From: Thinopyrum elongatum
Lineage: Eukaryota > Streptophyta > Magnoliopsida > Poales > Poaceae
Assembly: GCA_011799875.1 (NCBI GenBank)
Contig: CM022297.1
Coordinates: forward strand, 361,402,921 to 361,466,920
Direction: 5' to 3'
Length of the DNA: 64,000 nt
Shown: piece after piece, positions 46,340 through 55,946 of the stretch
Numbering within the stretch: position 1 is the stretch's first letter
Layout: the number at the start of each line of letters is the position of its first letter
Notes under the pieces: generated by a model
The model's input: only the letters and a program-made list of their open reading frames with translations
Database searches by the model: none
What the model was told of the DNA's origin: nothing
Translations under genes and position numbers: made by a program

Positions 46340-47542
46340 CTCTCTATGATGAACCCTAGCTACTGTTAGCAAAATTAGGAGAGATGAACCTTAGCTACTG
46401 TTAACTAAAGATTGTTAGTTCATAGGATTCTAGATAGTCAAAATCATCATGTGTATTTTAGGGTAGTACCAAATTTAGCTAAATTAGCAAAAAAATTAGC
46501 TATAAAAACGGTAGCAAATTATTTGTAGCTAGGGAATTTATCAAAAAACAGTAGCTCCCTAAAATTGCAAAATCTGTGGACTTTTTTAGCTATAAATAAA
46601 ACAGTGGACTTTTTTGACTATAAATAAAAAACAGTATAAAATTGCCTAGCTACAAATAATTTTTGTAGGTATATAAAATAGCTATAAATAAAAAAACAGT
46701 AGCAAAAATGCACTAAACTAAAAAACAGTAGCAAATTGCACTAAAAAACAGTAGCAATTTTTTGTTTAGGGCATTAGCAGAGAGAGAGATCATTTAGGAA
46801 AAAAATAGTAGCAAATTTAGTTTAGGGCAATTTCGCAAATTTAGTTTAGGGCAATTTAGCAAATTTGTGTAGTGCAATTTAGTTTAGGGTATATAAAACC
46901 CTAGATGATGTTTTAGGAGCATGATATGCCCTGTGGTGACTAGCACAAGCATGCAAAGTAGCCTATACAATGTTGCTGTTTTTAACACTTGGTTAATTTG
47001 CTAAGTCCTGGATATCTGTTATATGATATTGCCATGTTCTCTTGATGATAGCATCAAATCCATGCTTCGTTTGGATATGTTCAGTAAACATGTTTCCTCC
47101 CTTGTTGTCTGCTCTATCATGCCATGCCCTTTTATGCCACATTAGAGTCCTGTAGCATGTACTTTCTTTGCTATGAAAATGCCTAAACAGTAATTCTGTC
47201 TGCTGTCAACATCATGATGCTAGCTATGTTGTGAGCTTGGTGGTGTTAAAACCATGACTCTATTGAACTTGTGCCAATTGTCGAAGAATATCCGAGTGGC
47301 CTATGTTTTTCCGGAATGTTGATTCATTTCCGTTCCAGCAAATTTCAGGCGCTCCATATGTCCACTTTTTTAGCAAAGGTCATGCCGAAAATTTCCGTGA
47401 TTCTCGGCATGACTTGTGCTAGAAACTAGGAAATATGGAGTGCCCGGGATTTGCCGGGGGGAATGAAACAACATTCCAACCAAATATAGGCCCCTTTTTT
47501 CTCTTCATTATATCTTTTATTTACAATTGTTGAATAGGAAAC
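46340..47542 (+). other. Leader/intron DNA before the second CACTA gene
   Basis: Low-complexity AT-rich DNA with many AAAACAGTAGCAAA and TAGCTATAAATA variants. 47285-47420 resembles 41925-42030 upstream of the transposase (GTGGCCTATGTTTTTCCGGA, TCATTTCCGTT, AAGGTCATGCC). No gene of its own. Confidence 0.5.
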
Positions 47543-48875
47543 ATGTCTAGCCACGCCGAAGTCGGGGGTTCTGCTCGCCTCGAAGAAGACCCCATCGAGC
47601 CAGCAAATCATTTTTTCGATTACCTGGACGAACACCAGATGGGGGTGCATGGTGGCGGCAGCGGCACCAACCCCGACACCGGCACTGGCACCGGCACCAA
47701 CACCACCCTCGAGACTGGCAACGATGCTGTCGTAGCCGGTAAAGCACCGAAGAAGAAGAGGTCACAAAGACCAAACGAGCTCGACATCGGATAAATTGTG
47801 GTCACGGAGATGCACCCCAAGAAATTAGAGCCAATGGCGCCGGAGGAAGCGCGCTCGTGCTGGGGCAATCAACTAGGATGCATCCTCAGGGAAACCGCCA
47901 ACATCAACGACGAGAAGTTGAAGAAGATACCACATATGAAGAACATGCTCCTAAAGAAGTTGCACAATAGGTTCCTGTTCCCCGGCCGGGATGAAAGCAA
48001 AGAACCGTGGGACGATGACGCCATGACAAAGATAAATGACAAGGCGATGGTGACGTTCACCAATGACTTGTCCGCCTGGAAAGTTCAGGTGAAGAAAGCG
48101 ATTGCGAAGAATGAACCGTGGTCCAAGATTCATGCTGACAATCCGTCAATAAAGGAAGAGGACTTAGAAAAATTCAAGGAGACTTGCGCTAAAGAAGTAG
48201 TCAAGGCAAGGTCGGAGAAAATGAAGGCGCTCTAGGCCAGGAACACGCCTCCCCACTGCCTCGGAAGCCGTGGTTACGAGGGGAAGAGGCACGTATGGGC
48301 CAAGGAGGACGCCGAACGTGAAAGTCACGGAATCACAGACCCCTTGGCGGAGTTCAGCGACCCGCTGGAGCGTGACTGGATCAGGGCCCGGTACAAGTGG
48401 GACCGTGTCAGAAAGATCTTTTACACGGACCCGAACACGAGGGAGTTCATGAGACTTCTGGTAATTGTTATATTACCACATTATCATATTAGCTTCCAAT
48501 CAATTCGACTACAAGTTTTGTCACATTAGTAAACCATCCACGTTCCTTTTGCAGAAAGAGCAGCACCAAAAGGCAGCCAAAAGCGATGAGTCATGACAGT
48601 CGTCGGCGAGGCCCAAGTGGGACACCCCATTCAACCGGGCGCTGAACATACTGAAAAAGGTCCCGCAGGACAAACCGCCGTCCTATGGACGTGTGCACGG
48701 CGTTGGAGATGGCGCCTCGTGGAAGACATGCTACCGCGAGGAGCCAGAGGAAAGAAGGAAGAGATGGGCGCTCACTCAGCAGACCATCGACGAGAAGGTC
48801 GCGATTGCAGGCAATAAGACCAAAGCTGAGACCAAAGAAGAGTTGGTTGGGGTAGTCAATGCAGTGGTCAATGAC

Positions 48876-50462
48876 TGAACGTCTCCAATGTATCTATAAT
48901 TTTTTATTGTTCCATGCTATTATATTATTTGTTTTGGATGTTTTATATGCATTAATATGCTATTTTATATTATTTTTGGGACTAACCTATTAACCTAGAG
49001 CCCAGTGCTAGTTTCTATTTTTTCCTTGTTTTTGAGTTTCACAGAAAAGGAATACCAAACGGAATAAAACTTTCGCGATGATTTTTCTTGGACCAGAAGG
49101 AAACCAGGAGACTTGGAGATGAAGTCGGAGGAGCCACGAGGCAGCCACAAGGACGGAGGGCGCGCCCAGGGGGGTAGGGCACGCCCCCACCCTTGTGGGC
49201 CCCTCGTGCACTTCCTGACCTAATTCTTTTGCCTATATATTCCCAAATATCCCCAAACCAACAGAGGCATCCACGAAAACACTTTTCCACCGCCGCAACC
49301 TTCTGTACCCGTGAGATCCCATCTAGGGACCTTTTTCGGCACCCTGCCGGAGGGGGATTCGATCATGGAGGGCTTCTACATCAACACCATTGCCCTTCCG
49401 ATGAAGCGTGAGTAGTTTACCACAGACCTACGGGTCCATAACTAGTAGCTAGATGGCTTCTTCTCTCTCTTTGATTCCCAACACCATGTTCTCCTCGATG
49501 TTCTTGGAGATCTATTCGATGTAATACTTTTTTGCGGTGTGTTTGCCGAGATCCGATGAATTGTGGATTTATGATCAGTTTATCTATGAATATTATTTGA
49601 ATCTTCTCTGAATTCTTATATGCATGATTTGATATCTTTGTAATTCTCTTCGAACTATCGGTTTGGTTTGGCCAACTAGATTGGTTTTTCTTGCAATGGG
49701 AGAAGTGCTTAGCTTTGGGTTCAATCTTGCGGTGTCCTTTCCCAGTGACAGTAGGGGCAGCAAGGCACGTATTGTATTGTTGCCATCGAGGATAAAAATA
49801 TGGGGTTTTCATCATATTGCTTGAGTTAATTCCTCTACATCATGTCATCTTACTTAATGCATTACTCCGTTCTTTATGAACTTAATACTCTAGATGCATG
49901 CTGGATAGCGGTCGATGTGTGGAGTAATAGTAGTAGATGCAGAATCGTTTCGGTCTACTTGACACGGACATGATGCCTATATTCACGATCATTGCCTTAG
50001 ATATCGTCATAACTTTGCGCTTTTCTATCAATTGCTCGGCAGTCATTTGTTCACCCACCGTATTATTTTCTATCTTGAGAGAAGCCTCTAGTGAAACCTA
50101 TGGCCCCCGGGTCTATTTTCCATCATATAATCTTCTATTTTCCATCATACAAGTTTTTGATATACTATTTTGCAATCTTTTACTTTCCGATCTATAAAAC
50201 AAAAATACCAAAAATATTTACTTTATCGTTTATCTATCTCTATCAGATCTCACTTTTGCAAATAACCGTGAAGGGATTGACAACCCTTTATCGCGTTGGG
50301 TGCAAGTTGTTTGATTGTTTGTGCAGGTATTCGGTGATTTGTGCGTTATCTCGTACTGGATTGATACCTTGGTTCTCAAACTGAGGGAAATACTTATCTC
50401 TACTTTGCTGCATCACCCTTTCCTCTTCAAGGGAAAAACCAACACAAGCTCAAGAAGTAGCA
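48876..50462 (+). repeat. Solo LTR (1587 bp) in the second CACTA gene
   Basis: TGAACGTCTCCAATG to AGAAGTAGCA with a perfect ATGAC duplication at 48871-48875 and 50463-50467. The start resembles the TGATACGTCTCC LTR starts of Triticeae gypsy elements. No internal sequence remains. The frames open in it are not genes. Confidence 0.94.
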
Positions 50463-52242
50463 ATGACGCTGTGGCTGGCGTCACGGCTCACTTCCAATCT
50501 TCAATTGTAAGCTTGATTCCAGCAATTATCGATTGGTCTAAGAGCAATCCAAATAAAGGGCCAGAGGACTTTCCCCTTCCCAGCTACGTCGGGAGCAATT
50601 CGGTGAACATCACACCACCAGCACCTGCTCAAGCAACCGCAAAAGGTCCCGCTCCTGTTCATAGCAGCCCGACCTCCGTCTCTGGCATGCTCGGCGGGCC
50701 TTCGTCTATGGCTGAGCTCGACGCCCTCACGGTAATTACACGTCATACCCTTTTCACCAGCATGTCTATAGTCTTCTGTTTCATTTGCCTTTCGGATGTT
50801 TGTCGTCGCAGACATGTCTTCTTGGTAGGCTGACGATACCTCGTGCACCCTACTCTACGACATCAAGGGCCAGAAGGTGGCCGTGGGAAAGGCAACGATC
50901 ATGAAGCCGAAGGACCGCATGTTCCACAACCGAGAGATGCCCGATGGCGTCTTCAAGGTTAACATGGCCAGTGTCTTAGCGGGCTTCGAGGATTTGCCTC
51001 CTCCGGTACCAGTCGATGACGAGGAGACCCCTAAACGGATTGGCGCATGCAAGAGCTGGTTCTTGCCTTGGCCGAAGACTCTTCTTCGTGTCGAGGCGCC
51101 CAATATCACACCAACGACAGCTTCTCAAGAAGGTATAAACACCACCCCACCTACCAAATTACCTGCACCTGTCGTCGCGGGTGATAGCGGACAACGCGAG
51201 GGAGAGCCTCCATTAATGCCATATGACGTTGCCCCCGTTGTCGAAGAAGCAAATGCTGATGATGACATGGAGGAGGATGATGATGACCCTCTCAAGTATT
51301 TCAATACCGCCTATGATGATGGAGGATTGATGGCTCAGGACGACGAAGACTCAGGCTATGAGCGTGGAGATGATGACTTGATGCTGCCTGATTTGCCGGA
51401 GCCGGAACGTCCTAAGGCGGAATGCAAAAAGTCTCTCTTCAAGCGATCCTCGCACAAGACGCCTCCAGATGCCGCCTCTACCTAGCAACAACCCGAGGGG
51501 CGTCCACTGATTAGCCCGACGGCACTGGGGGTGGTGGTTAGGGAAGGTACGGTGGGCTCACTACCGCCACCCGCCAAGAAGCAAAGGAGGAGACCGGACA
51601 GGAAAGGCCCTAAAGGCGCCAGAGCTGCTTCAAGCAGCCAGCCGCCTCTGAAGCCCCGGGTGGTAGACAGAATACCTGTCGAAGGTGCGAAGCGTTTCGA
51701 TGTTGCCGGCGACCCGATCCTACCTGCCAAAGCGCTAGAGCACATACCAAACAATGATCTAAGGAGACTCCATGAAGATGTGCTGGCCAGAGAGAAAAGC
51801 CTTCTCATCTCGGAAAAACTAGGATACCCGCTTTACGCGCCTCAGGTGCCGGGTGGGAAGTTGTACGTCGAGAGATGGCCCGCGGATAAGTTCATCCTGC
51901 GATTTGACTACATCTACGACATGTTCCACATGACCAAGCTGGATTTCCAGTTCATCCGCATGTATGCGCTGTATCTCAACTACTTCATCAGGATCGAGAA
52001 CATAAAATATATCTGCATCCCGGACCTGTACTATATGCACGAGAGCTTCTTGGTAGTCTACAAAGAGAACCGTGACTATGCGGGCAAGTACATCGGCGAC
52101 TTCATGATCGCTAATAAGGACAAGGAAGCGTTTCTCCTGCCTTATCATCCCATGTAAGTCATCCGCGCATATCCTTTCGTAAGTTTTAATCATTCCTTTG
52201 CAAGCATGGAGGCTAATTTGAGGTGTACTTAATTTGCGCAGC

Positions 52243-52267
52243 GGGGGGGGGGGGGGGGGGGGGGGGG
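52243..52267 (+). repeat. 25-G homopolymer at a CACTA exon start
   Basis: The run follows an intron acceptor (TTTGCGCAG). Relatives of the encoded domain have Gly-rich sequence and then HWIL here, so the run may have replaced the codons of the protease His. Length is unreliable, so the frame cannot be judged. Confidence 0.8.
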
Positions 52268-53113
52268 AGGCGCCATCCTCATCGTTCTGTACCCAGAATA
52301 CTCCCATGCTATGTACTTGGACTCATCGAAGAACATCAAGAAAAAGGATTACACGCACATAAAGAGTGTTCTCGATAGTGCCCTGTTCACCTTCAGCCTG
52401 TCTGGTGGATATATCAAGGTGAAAAAGCACAAGAAGAACGGGCTGGCTTTCGGCCATAAGACCGACTTCTGCTGCATCCAGCAACCGTACACCAGTAAGG
52501 CTGATGGATTCTACCTCATGCATCACCTGATCGAGTACAGAAGGGATAATCAATGCCTTCGCATGTCAGCTACTACCAACGATGCCGAGATTGTCAACTG
52601 GGCCACAAGCATAGGAAAGACACCGGGTCATCGAATCCGAGCTGAGTTTTATCATGTACAGTGTGAACTTGCCCAAGTGATCATGAAGCAGGTCCTCGAA
52701 CCAACAGGGATGTTCTACCATGGGCCAATCACGCGGGATGATGTCCGAGCACTGCTACTCGCTCAGCGTCTGGACCTGAAGCCTTTCAAGAAGCTCGGGT
52801 GCTTCCTCCCTGACTATGAAGATTGGACCGCCGACATGGAGGACTGATTATCAATGACAATGTGTCACTACTGTCTTTCTATGGAAAAACTTTGAATTTA
52901 TGCACGGCGAAACTATGTGATGTAATTAAACTGTGGTCCTGAACTAGCGTAGATCGCTCTAGTTAATTAGTTTGGGTATGAGGAACTTCGTTATTTATGT
53001 TTACTATAGGTTGCTTGTATTTTGCTAATTATGCCTCTTTGTTTTCTTAAGTACATTATGTTGCATATTATCATTCAATTCATCAACTCACGATGCAGGT
53101 ACATAGATCAGAG

Positions 53114-53371
53114 ATGGCGAAGGACTGCTACGCCGTGTTCATTGGGAGGGTTCTGGGAGTGTACGACCACTGGCTAGATGCTCAGGACCAGGTGGACAAG
53201 TACCCGGGTGCTACCCATAGAGGGTTCGACAGCAGGGCCGAAGCGGAAAGTAGTTACTTGAGGTGGACGCTCCGGCAAGAGCGGGAGCGAAACCGCCGGT
53301 GCCTCAAGAAGTACTACATAGTCGCGCTCTTGCTCATGCTGATCGCTCTTCTCTTCTACATCATGGTTTAG
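53114..53371 (+). CDS. Small CACTA protein: RNase H1-N/viroplasmin-like domain with a hydrophobic C-terminal tail (85 aa)
   Basis: The domain YAVFIGRVLGVYDHWLDAQD, then KYPGATHRGFDSRAEAESSY matches the pattern of the RNase H1 N-terminal (caulimovirus viroplasmin-like) fold: Y-V-GR-PG-Y--W---Q---PGA---F---EA. This fold binds RNA/DNA hybrids or dsRNA. A basic linker (LRQERERNRRCLKKYY) precedes a 17-19 residue hydrophobic stretch (IVALLLMLIALLFYIMV) that ends at the stop codon, so a tail-anchored membrane protein is predicted. ATG 53114 has context GAGATGG; an in-frame ATG at 53093 would add seven residues. The preceding CACGATGCAG could be a splice acceptor, which would make this a last exon of the second gene. 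No stop or frameshift is seen, unlike the two larger genes. Confidence 0.7.
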   Translation: MAKDCYAVFIGRVLGVYDHWLDAQDQVDKYPGATHRGFDSRAEAESSYLRWTLRQERERNRRCLKKYYIVALLLMLIALLFYIMV

Positions 53372-53633
53372 ATAGAGATGATGAAACTTGTGTGTGTGCC
53401 ATGACCATGTAGTTGCATTTATTCGAGACATGACATGACTTGTGTATCGCTATTTTCGAGATGTGATGATATTTGTGTTGAATGATGATGATGATGGTAT
53501 GACGAGACTACTATATGTGTATGATATGATGAGAATAGTGTATGTTTATTATGATCTGATGAAACTACTGTATAGAGCATGCACAAATACATCACAAATT
53601 CGTAGGGGGAATAAATCTGTGAAAGCAGGAATA

Positions 53634-53870
53634 CTAGCAGTAGCGCTGGAAGGCATCTAGCGGCAGCGCTGGAGTAGCAGCAGCGCTTGCTTTGTTGCAG
53701 CGCTACAGAGAGTTAGCAGTAGCGCTTGTCCGGGCAGCGCTACTGCTAACCATACTTACCAGTAGCACTGGTCAGGGAAGCACTACTGCTACAACTTAGC
53801 TGTAGCGCGTTAGCAGTAGCGTTGGACCCAACGCTACTACTATAGGTATTTCAAGCGCTACTAGTAGGCT
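53634..53870. repeat. Right subterminal repeats of the CACTA element
   Basis: Copies of AGCAGTAGCGCT and complements (for example GCAGCGCTACTGCTAACC) packed between 53634 and the right terminus. Confidence 0.88.
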
Positions 53871-54137
53871 TTCTCCTAGTAGTGTTTGGTTTTCGAGGTA
53901 ATATGACATCTCCACTGGAGCATGATCCCTTTTATTTTTCTCCCAAGTAGCATCATCATCTATTGCACCTCTGACTGGCTCTGCTGGTTTGACCGGCTCT
54001 GGAGTGTCCACAACCCAGTCCACCTCAGCACAGACAAAAGCCAAGTCAACTTTCTTTCTCCACTCAGTGTAGTTATCACCTCTGAGGGTTGGAACATCCT
54101 TGAGGCAACTCATCAAGTGGTACCCTCCTGAAACCAC

Positions 54138-55471
54138 AATCGAGTGAGATCATGACAACAATTGCATGCATTAATCCAACGTTCGTCAAAATTAAAACAT
54201 ACAACTGTTTGTGCAATTAAAACTATATCATCGTTGGGCAAAAGTAGAAATAAATGCACCTTTTATAGCAATCAATAAATCATGATTATGTTATTAACAA
54301 CATTGGTCATAAAAACAATAGAATCATAATTATTTCAATAATCACTTTAACATGCTCTTTTAAAATTTAATTCTCACTTTATTTGCCTTTAAAAAAGAGC
54401 ACTTTTATTCTTTTTGCAGCGGAAAACATGAATAAAAAATTCATGAACTTTATACTTTTCAGAAACATTTATGTCACTTTTCTATTTTCTAAACAAATTT
54501 TCGTTGGATTAATTTGAATAGAAAAACTATATATGAAATCTGCCCAAAAAACTAGCCAAAAAACAGATAAAACAAAAAAAAACGGCAGCGCAGCCCAGCC
54601 CAGTGCGCGGCTGCGGCCTCAGCCCAGCGCACGGCTGCGGCCTCTCTCTCTTGGCCCAGAAGGCCCGCAACTAGCTAGGGTTAGCGTCGTGGCCGTCGGA
54701 TGGAATCCGACGGACCAGCGTGCAAGGCGGCTGATCAAAACAGCCGATGGGGCGGCCGAGGGGAAAACCCTAGGCCATTCTCCCCCTCGCACGCGCCGCT
54801 CGCTTCTCTACCTCTCGCTCTGTTCGATTCCTCCCGCAGCGGCTACGCCGGCCACCAGCGACGGCGTCTTTGCAGCCACCGCGCGAGCCCCTTTCCATTT
54901 TAACCCTGCGTGCCCCGCTCTTCTTCTCGCTCCGCAGTGGCGAATCTGAGGAGCGGTTCTGTCGCGCCACCGACTAGCCGGCGACGACGACGCACCACAG
55001 TGGCGCGCGAGCACGGCCCGTTTTCCCCTTCCCTTTCTCCCCCTTTCTTCTGTCTGTACGCGTGAGAGAGAGAGGAGAGAGGCGCAGCTGCGCCCCCTCT
55101 TACCCCCTGCGCCCAGCGAGCGCGAGTGCCCCGGCTGTCCCCTTTGCCAGCGTGCGCCGTTGCCATCCCCTTCGCCGGCCGCGCGTTCGCCTCGCGGTGA
55201 GCGTGTTGCCGTCGAACGGTTTGGTCGCGGTGCCCCCCCTTTTTTTTGGTTCTTCTTCCGACGCCTCGGCTCGCCGATGCATGTCCGGATTGAGAGGAAC
55301 GGCGCGGCCTTGCGGCGGCGCAACTTTTCCGGCGAGCCCAAGGCCCTCTGCCGGTGATGTTCTCTTTCTGTGTGATTCGGGATCCAGGGGAGGGGATTAC
55401 TTTTACGGGATTAATCTCCCGTTCACTGTTGCTACCGAAAAAATCTAGAACCCTAGCGACTCTGAAACCAT
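54138..55471 (-). other. Long leader of the copia element
   Basis: 1.3 kb between PBS and gag start, AT-rich at 54140-54540 and GC-rich at 54570-55440. No gag or other motif in any frame; most open frames here are due to GC content. A nested, decayed insertion cannot be excluded, but no TIR or target duplication was seen. Confidence 0.45.
55459..55470 (-). other. Primer-binding site of the copia element
   Basis: Minus strand TGGTTTCAGAGT, one base after the LTR, resembles TGGTATCAGAGC for initiator tRNA-Met, with two differences. Confidence 0.7.
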
Positions 55472-55830
55472 TGATAGATGTCTGGGATCATCTAGGGCTA
55501 GATTAGATCCGTAGTTCACCTTCCGCTTGGCCCGAGGAGCTGGAGCCGGTGGCCATGGCGGATGGCGATGGCGGTGATGGCAGAGAGTGGGCGAGGTGGT
55601 GGCAGCGGTGCTTCCCGTCAGCACTGCAAGAAACCTAGATCGGTAGGTGTGTCGGTGGGGTGTGCGGCTGCGCGACGAACCTCGTGTTGCGTGCCGCCGG
55701 CCCCCACCTCTTTATATTGCGCAGGTGACAGGGGCCCGTCAACCATAATGGGTTGGACGCCCCCGATCAAGGCACGGATCTAAGGGCCCGGTGGGCCGTT
55801 GGGCCCACTCGGGAGGAGATCAACCTAACA
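55472..55830 (-). repeat. 5' LTR of the copia element (359 bp)
   Basis: Partner of 36576-36934; TG...CA ends, GATTC follows at 55831. Confidence 0.95.
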
Positions 55831-55946
55831 GATTCCACTAGAGCAGAGCAGCACCTTCAGGCTGATTCTTTTTGGTTTCTGCTAGTTAGAAGCTTAGAAA
55901 CTGTTAACTATCCAAAATGTACATTATATGCATGGAGATATGTAGT
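55831..55946 (+). other. PAC 3' flank, second copy, between copia and retroposon
   Basis: GATTCCACTAGAGCAG and TTCTTTTTGGTTTCTGCTAG match 9325-9374 of the first copy. The stretch shows what the 3' UTR looked like before the copia insertion. Confidence 0.85.

Larger units (their letters stand above)
47543..52847 (+). pseudogene. Second CACTA gene: large protein with a Ulp1-like C-terminus, broken
   Basis: It starts MSSHAEVGGSARLEEDP at 47543. N-terminal exons (to 48460 and 48555-48875) encode a charged, helical region with WGNQLGCILRE, MKNMLLKKLHNRFLFPGRDE and WIRARYKWDRVRKIFYTDPN. A solo LTR interrupts after VVNAVVN at 48875; the frame resumes at 50463. Next come a Pro/Ser/acidic region (SKSNPNKGPEDFPLP; GKATIMKPKDRMFHNREMPD) and a domain with RVVDRIPVEGAKRF, KLYVERWPADKFILRFDY and YLNYFIRIENIKYICIPDL. 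The last exon (from 52243) begins in a 25-G run and encodes ILIVLYPEYSHAMYLDSSKN and CCIQQPYTSKADGFYLMHHL, reminiscent of the Asp- and Gln-bearing parts of C48 proteases, but no Cys is in the nucleophile place. Stops occur at 47792 (TAA), 48233 (TAG), near 48595 (TGA) and 51483 (TAG). Exon borders are partly inferred (donors at 48462 and 52154, acceptor near 52241). Confidence 0.75.
41108..53884 (+). mobile_element. CACTA (En/Spm) DNA transposon, 12.8 kb including a nested solo LTR
   Basis: Left terminus CACTACTAGGGAAA, right terminus ending CTCCTAGTAGTG (its complement CACTACTAGGAG), TTT duplication on both sides (41105-41107 and 53885-53887). Subterminal arrays of AGCAGTAGCGCT-type motifs in both orientations lie at 41140-41470 and 53634-53870. 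Three plus-strand genes lie inside: a TNP2-like transposase, a large second gene, and a small gene near the right end. It sits in the gag of the copia element. Confidence 0.95.
37121..54137 (-). pseudogene. Copia gag-pol polyprotein, split and broken
   Basis: The gag N-terminus starts at 54137 (MVSGGYHLMSCLKDVP) and is cut at 53885 after SYYLEN; gag resumes at 41107 with KWVNANKKCMAFIKNTIE. The zinc knuckle CLHCKQTGHYKKDC is at 40494-40535 and the protease motif WWIDSGATVHVA follows. The integrase region (WHCHLGHISKGRIERL, then IHTDICGPF and FTDDYSRYGY) is at 40030-39570 and continues at 39430-39090. RT is at 38516-37515 with the YVDD active site at 38121-38132. RNase H is at 37493-37121. Defects: a TGA just before MAKGFTQREG near 38520, frame breaks around 39570-39430 and 39100, and a 31-bp tandem duplication in RNase H (37305-37366). 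Confidence 0.93.
36576..55830 (-). mobile_element. Ty1/copia retrotransposon with a nested CACTA element
   Basis: Perfect GATTC duplication at 36571-36575 and 55831-55835 and two 359-bp LTRs. The minus strand carries gag, protease, integrase, RT and RNase H in copia order. After removing the CACTA insertion (41108-53884 plus one TTT) the element is about 6.5 kb. An unusually long leader of about 1.3 kb (54138-55471) lies between PBS and gag. It is dead: stops and a tandem duplication break pol, and the CACTA element splits gag. Confidence 0.95.

Noticed and set aside
14119..50462. Assigning family names such as Sabrina, Sukkula, Caspar or Xalax to the LTR and CACTA elements
   Set aside because: The names could not be confirmed from sequence memory alone; only superfamily-level calls are given.
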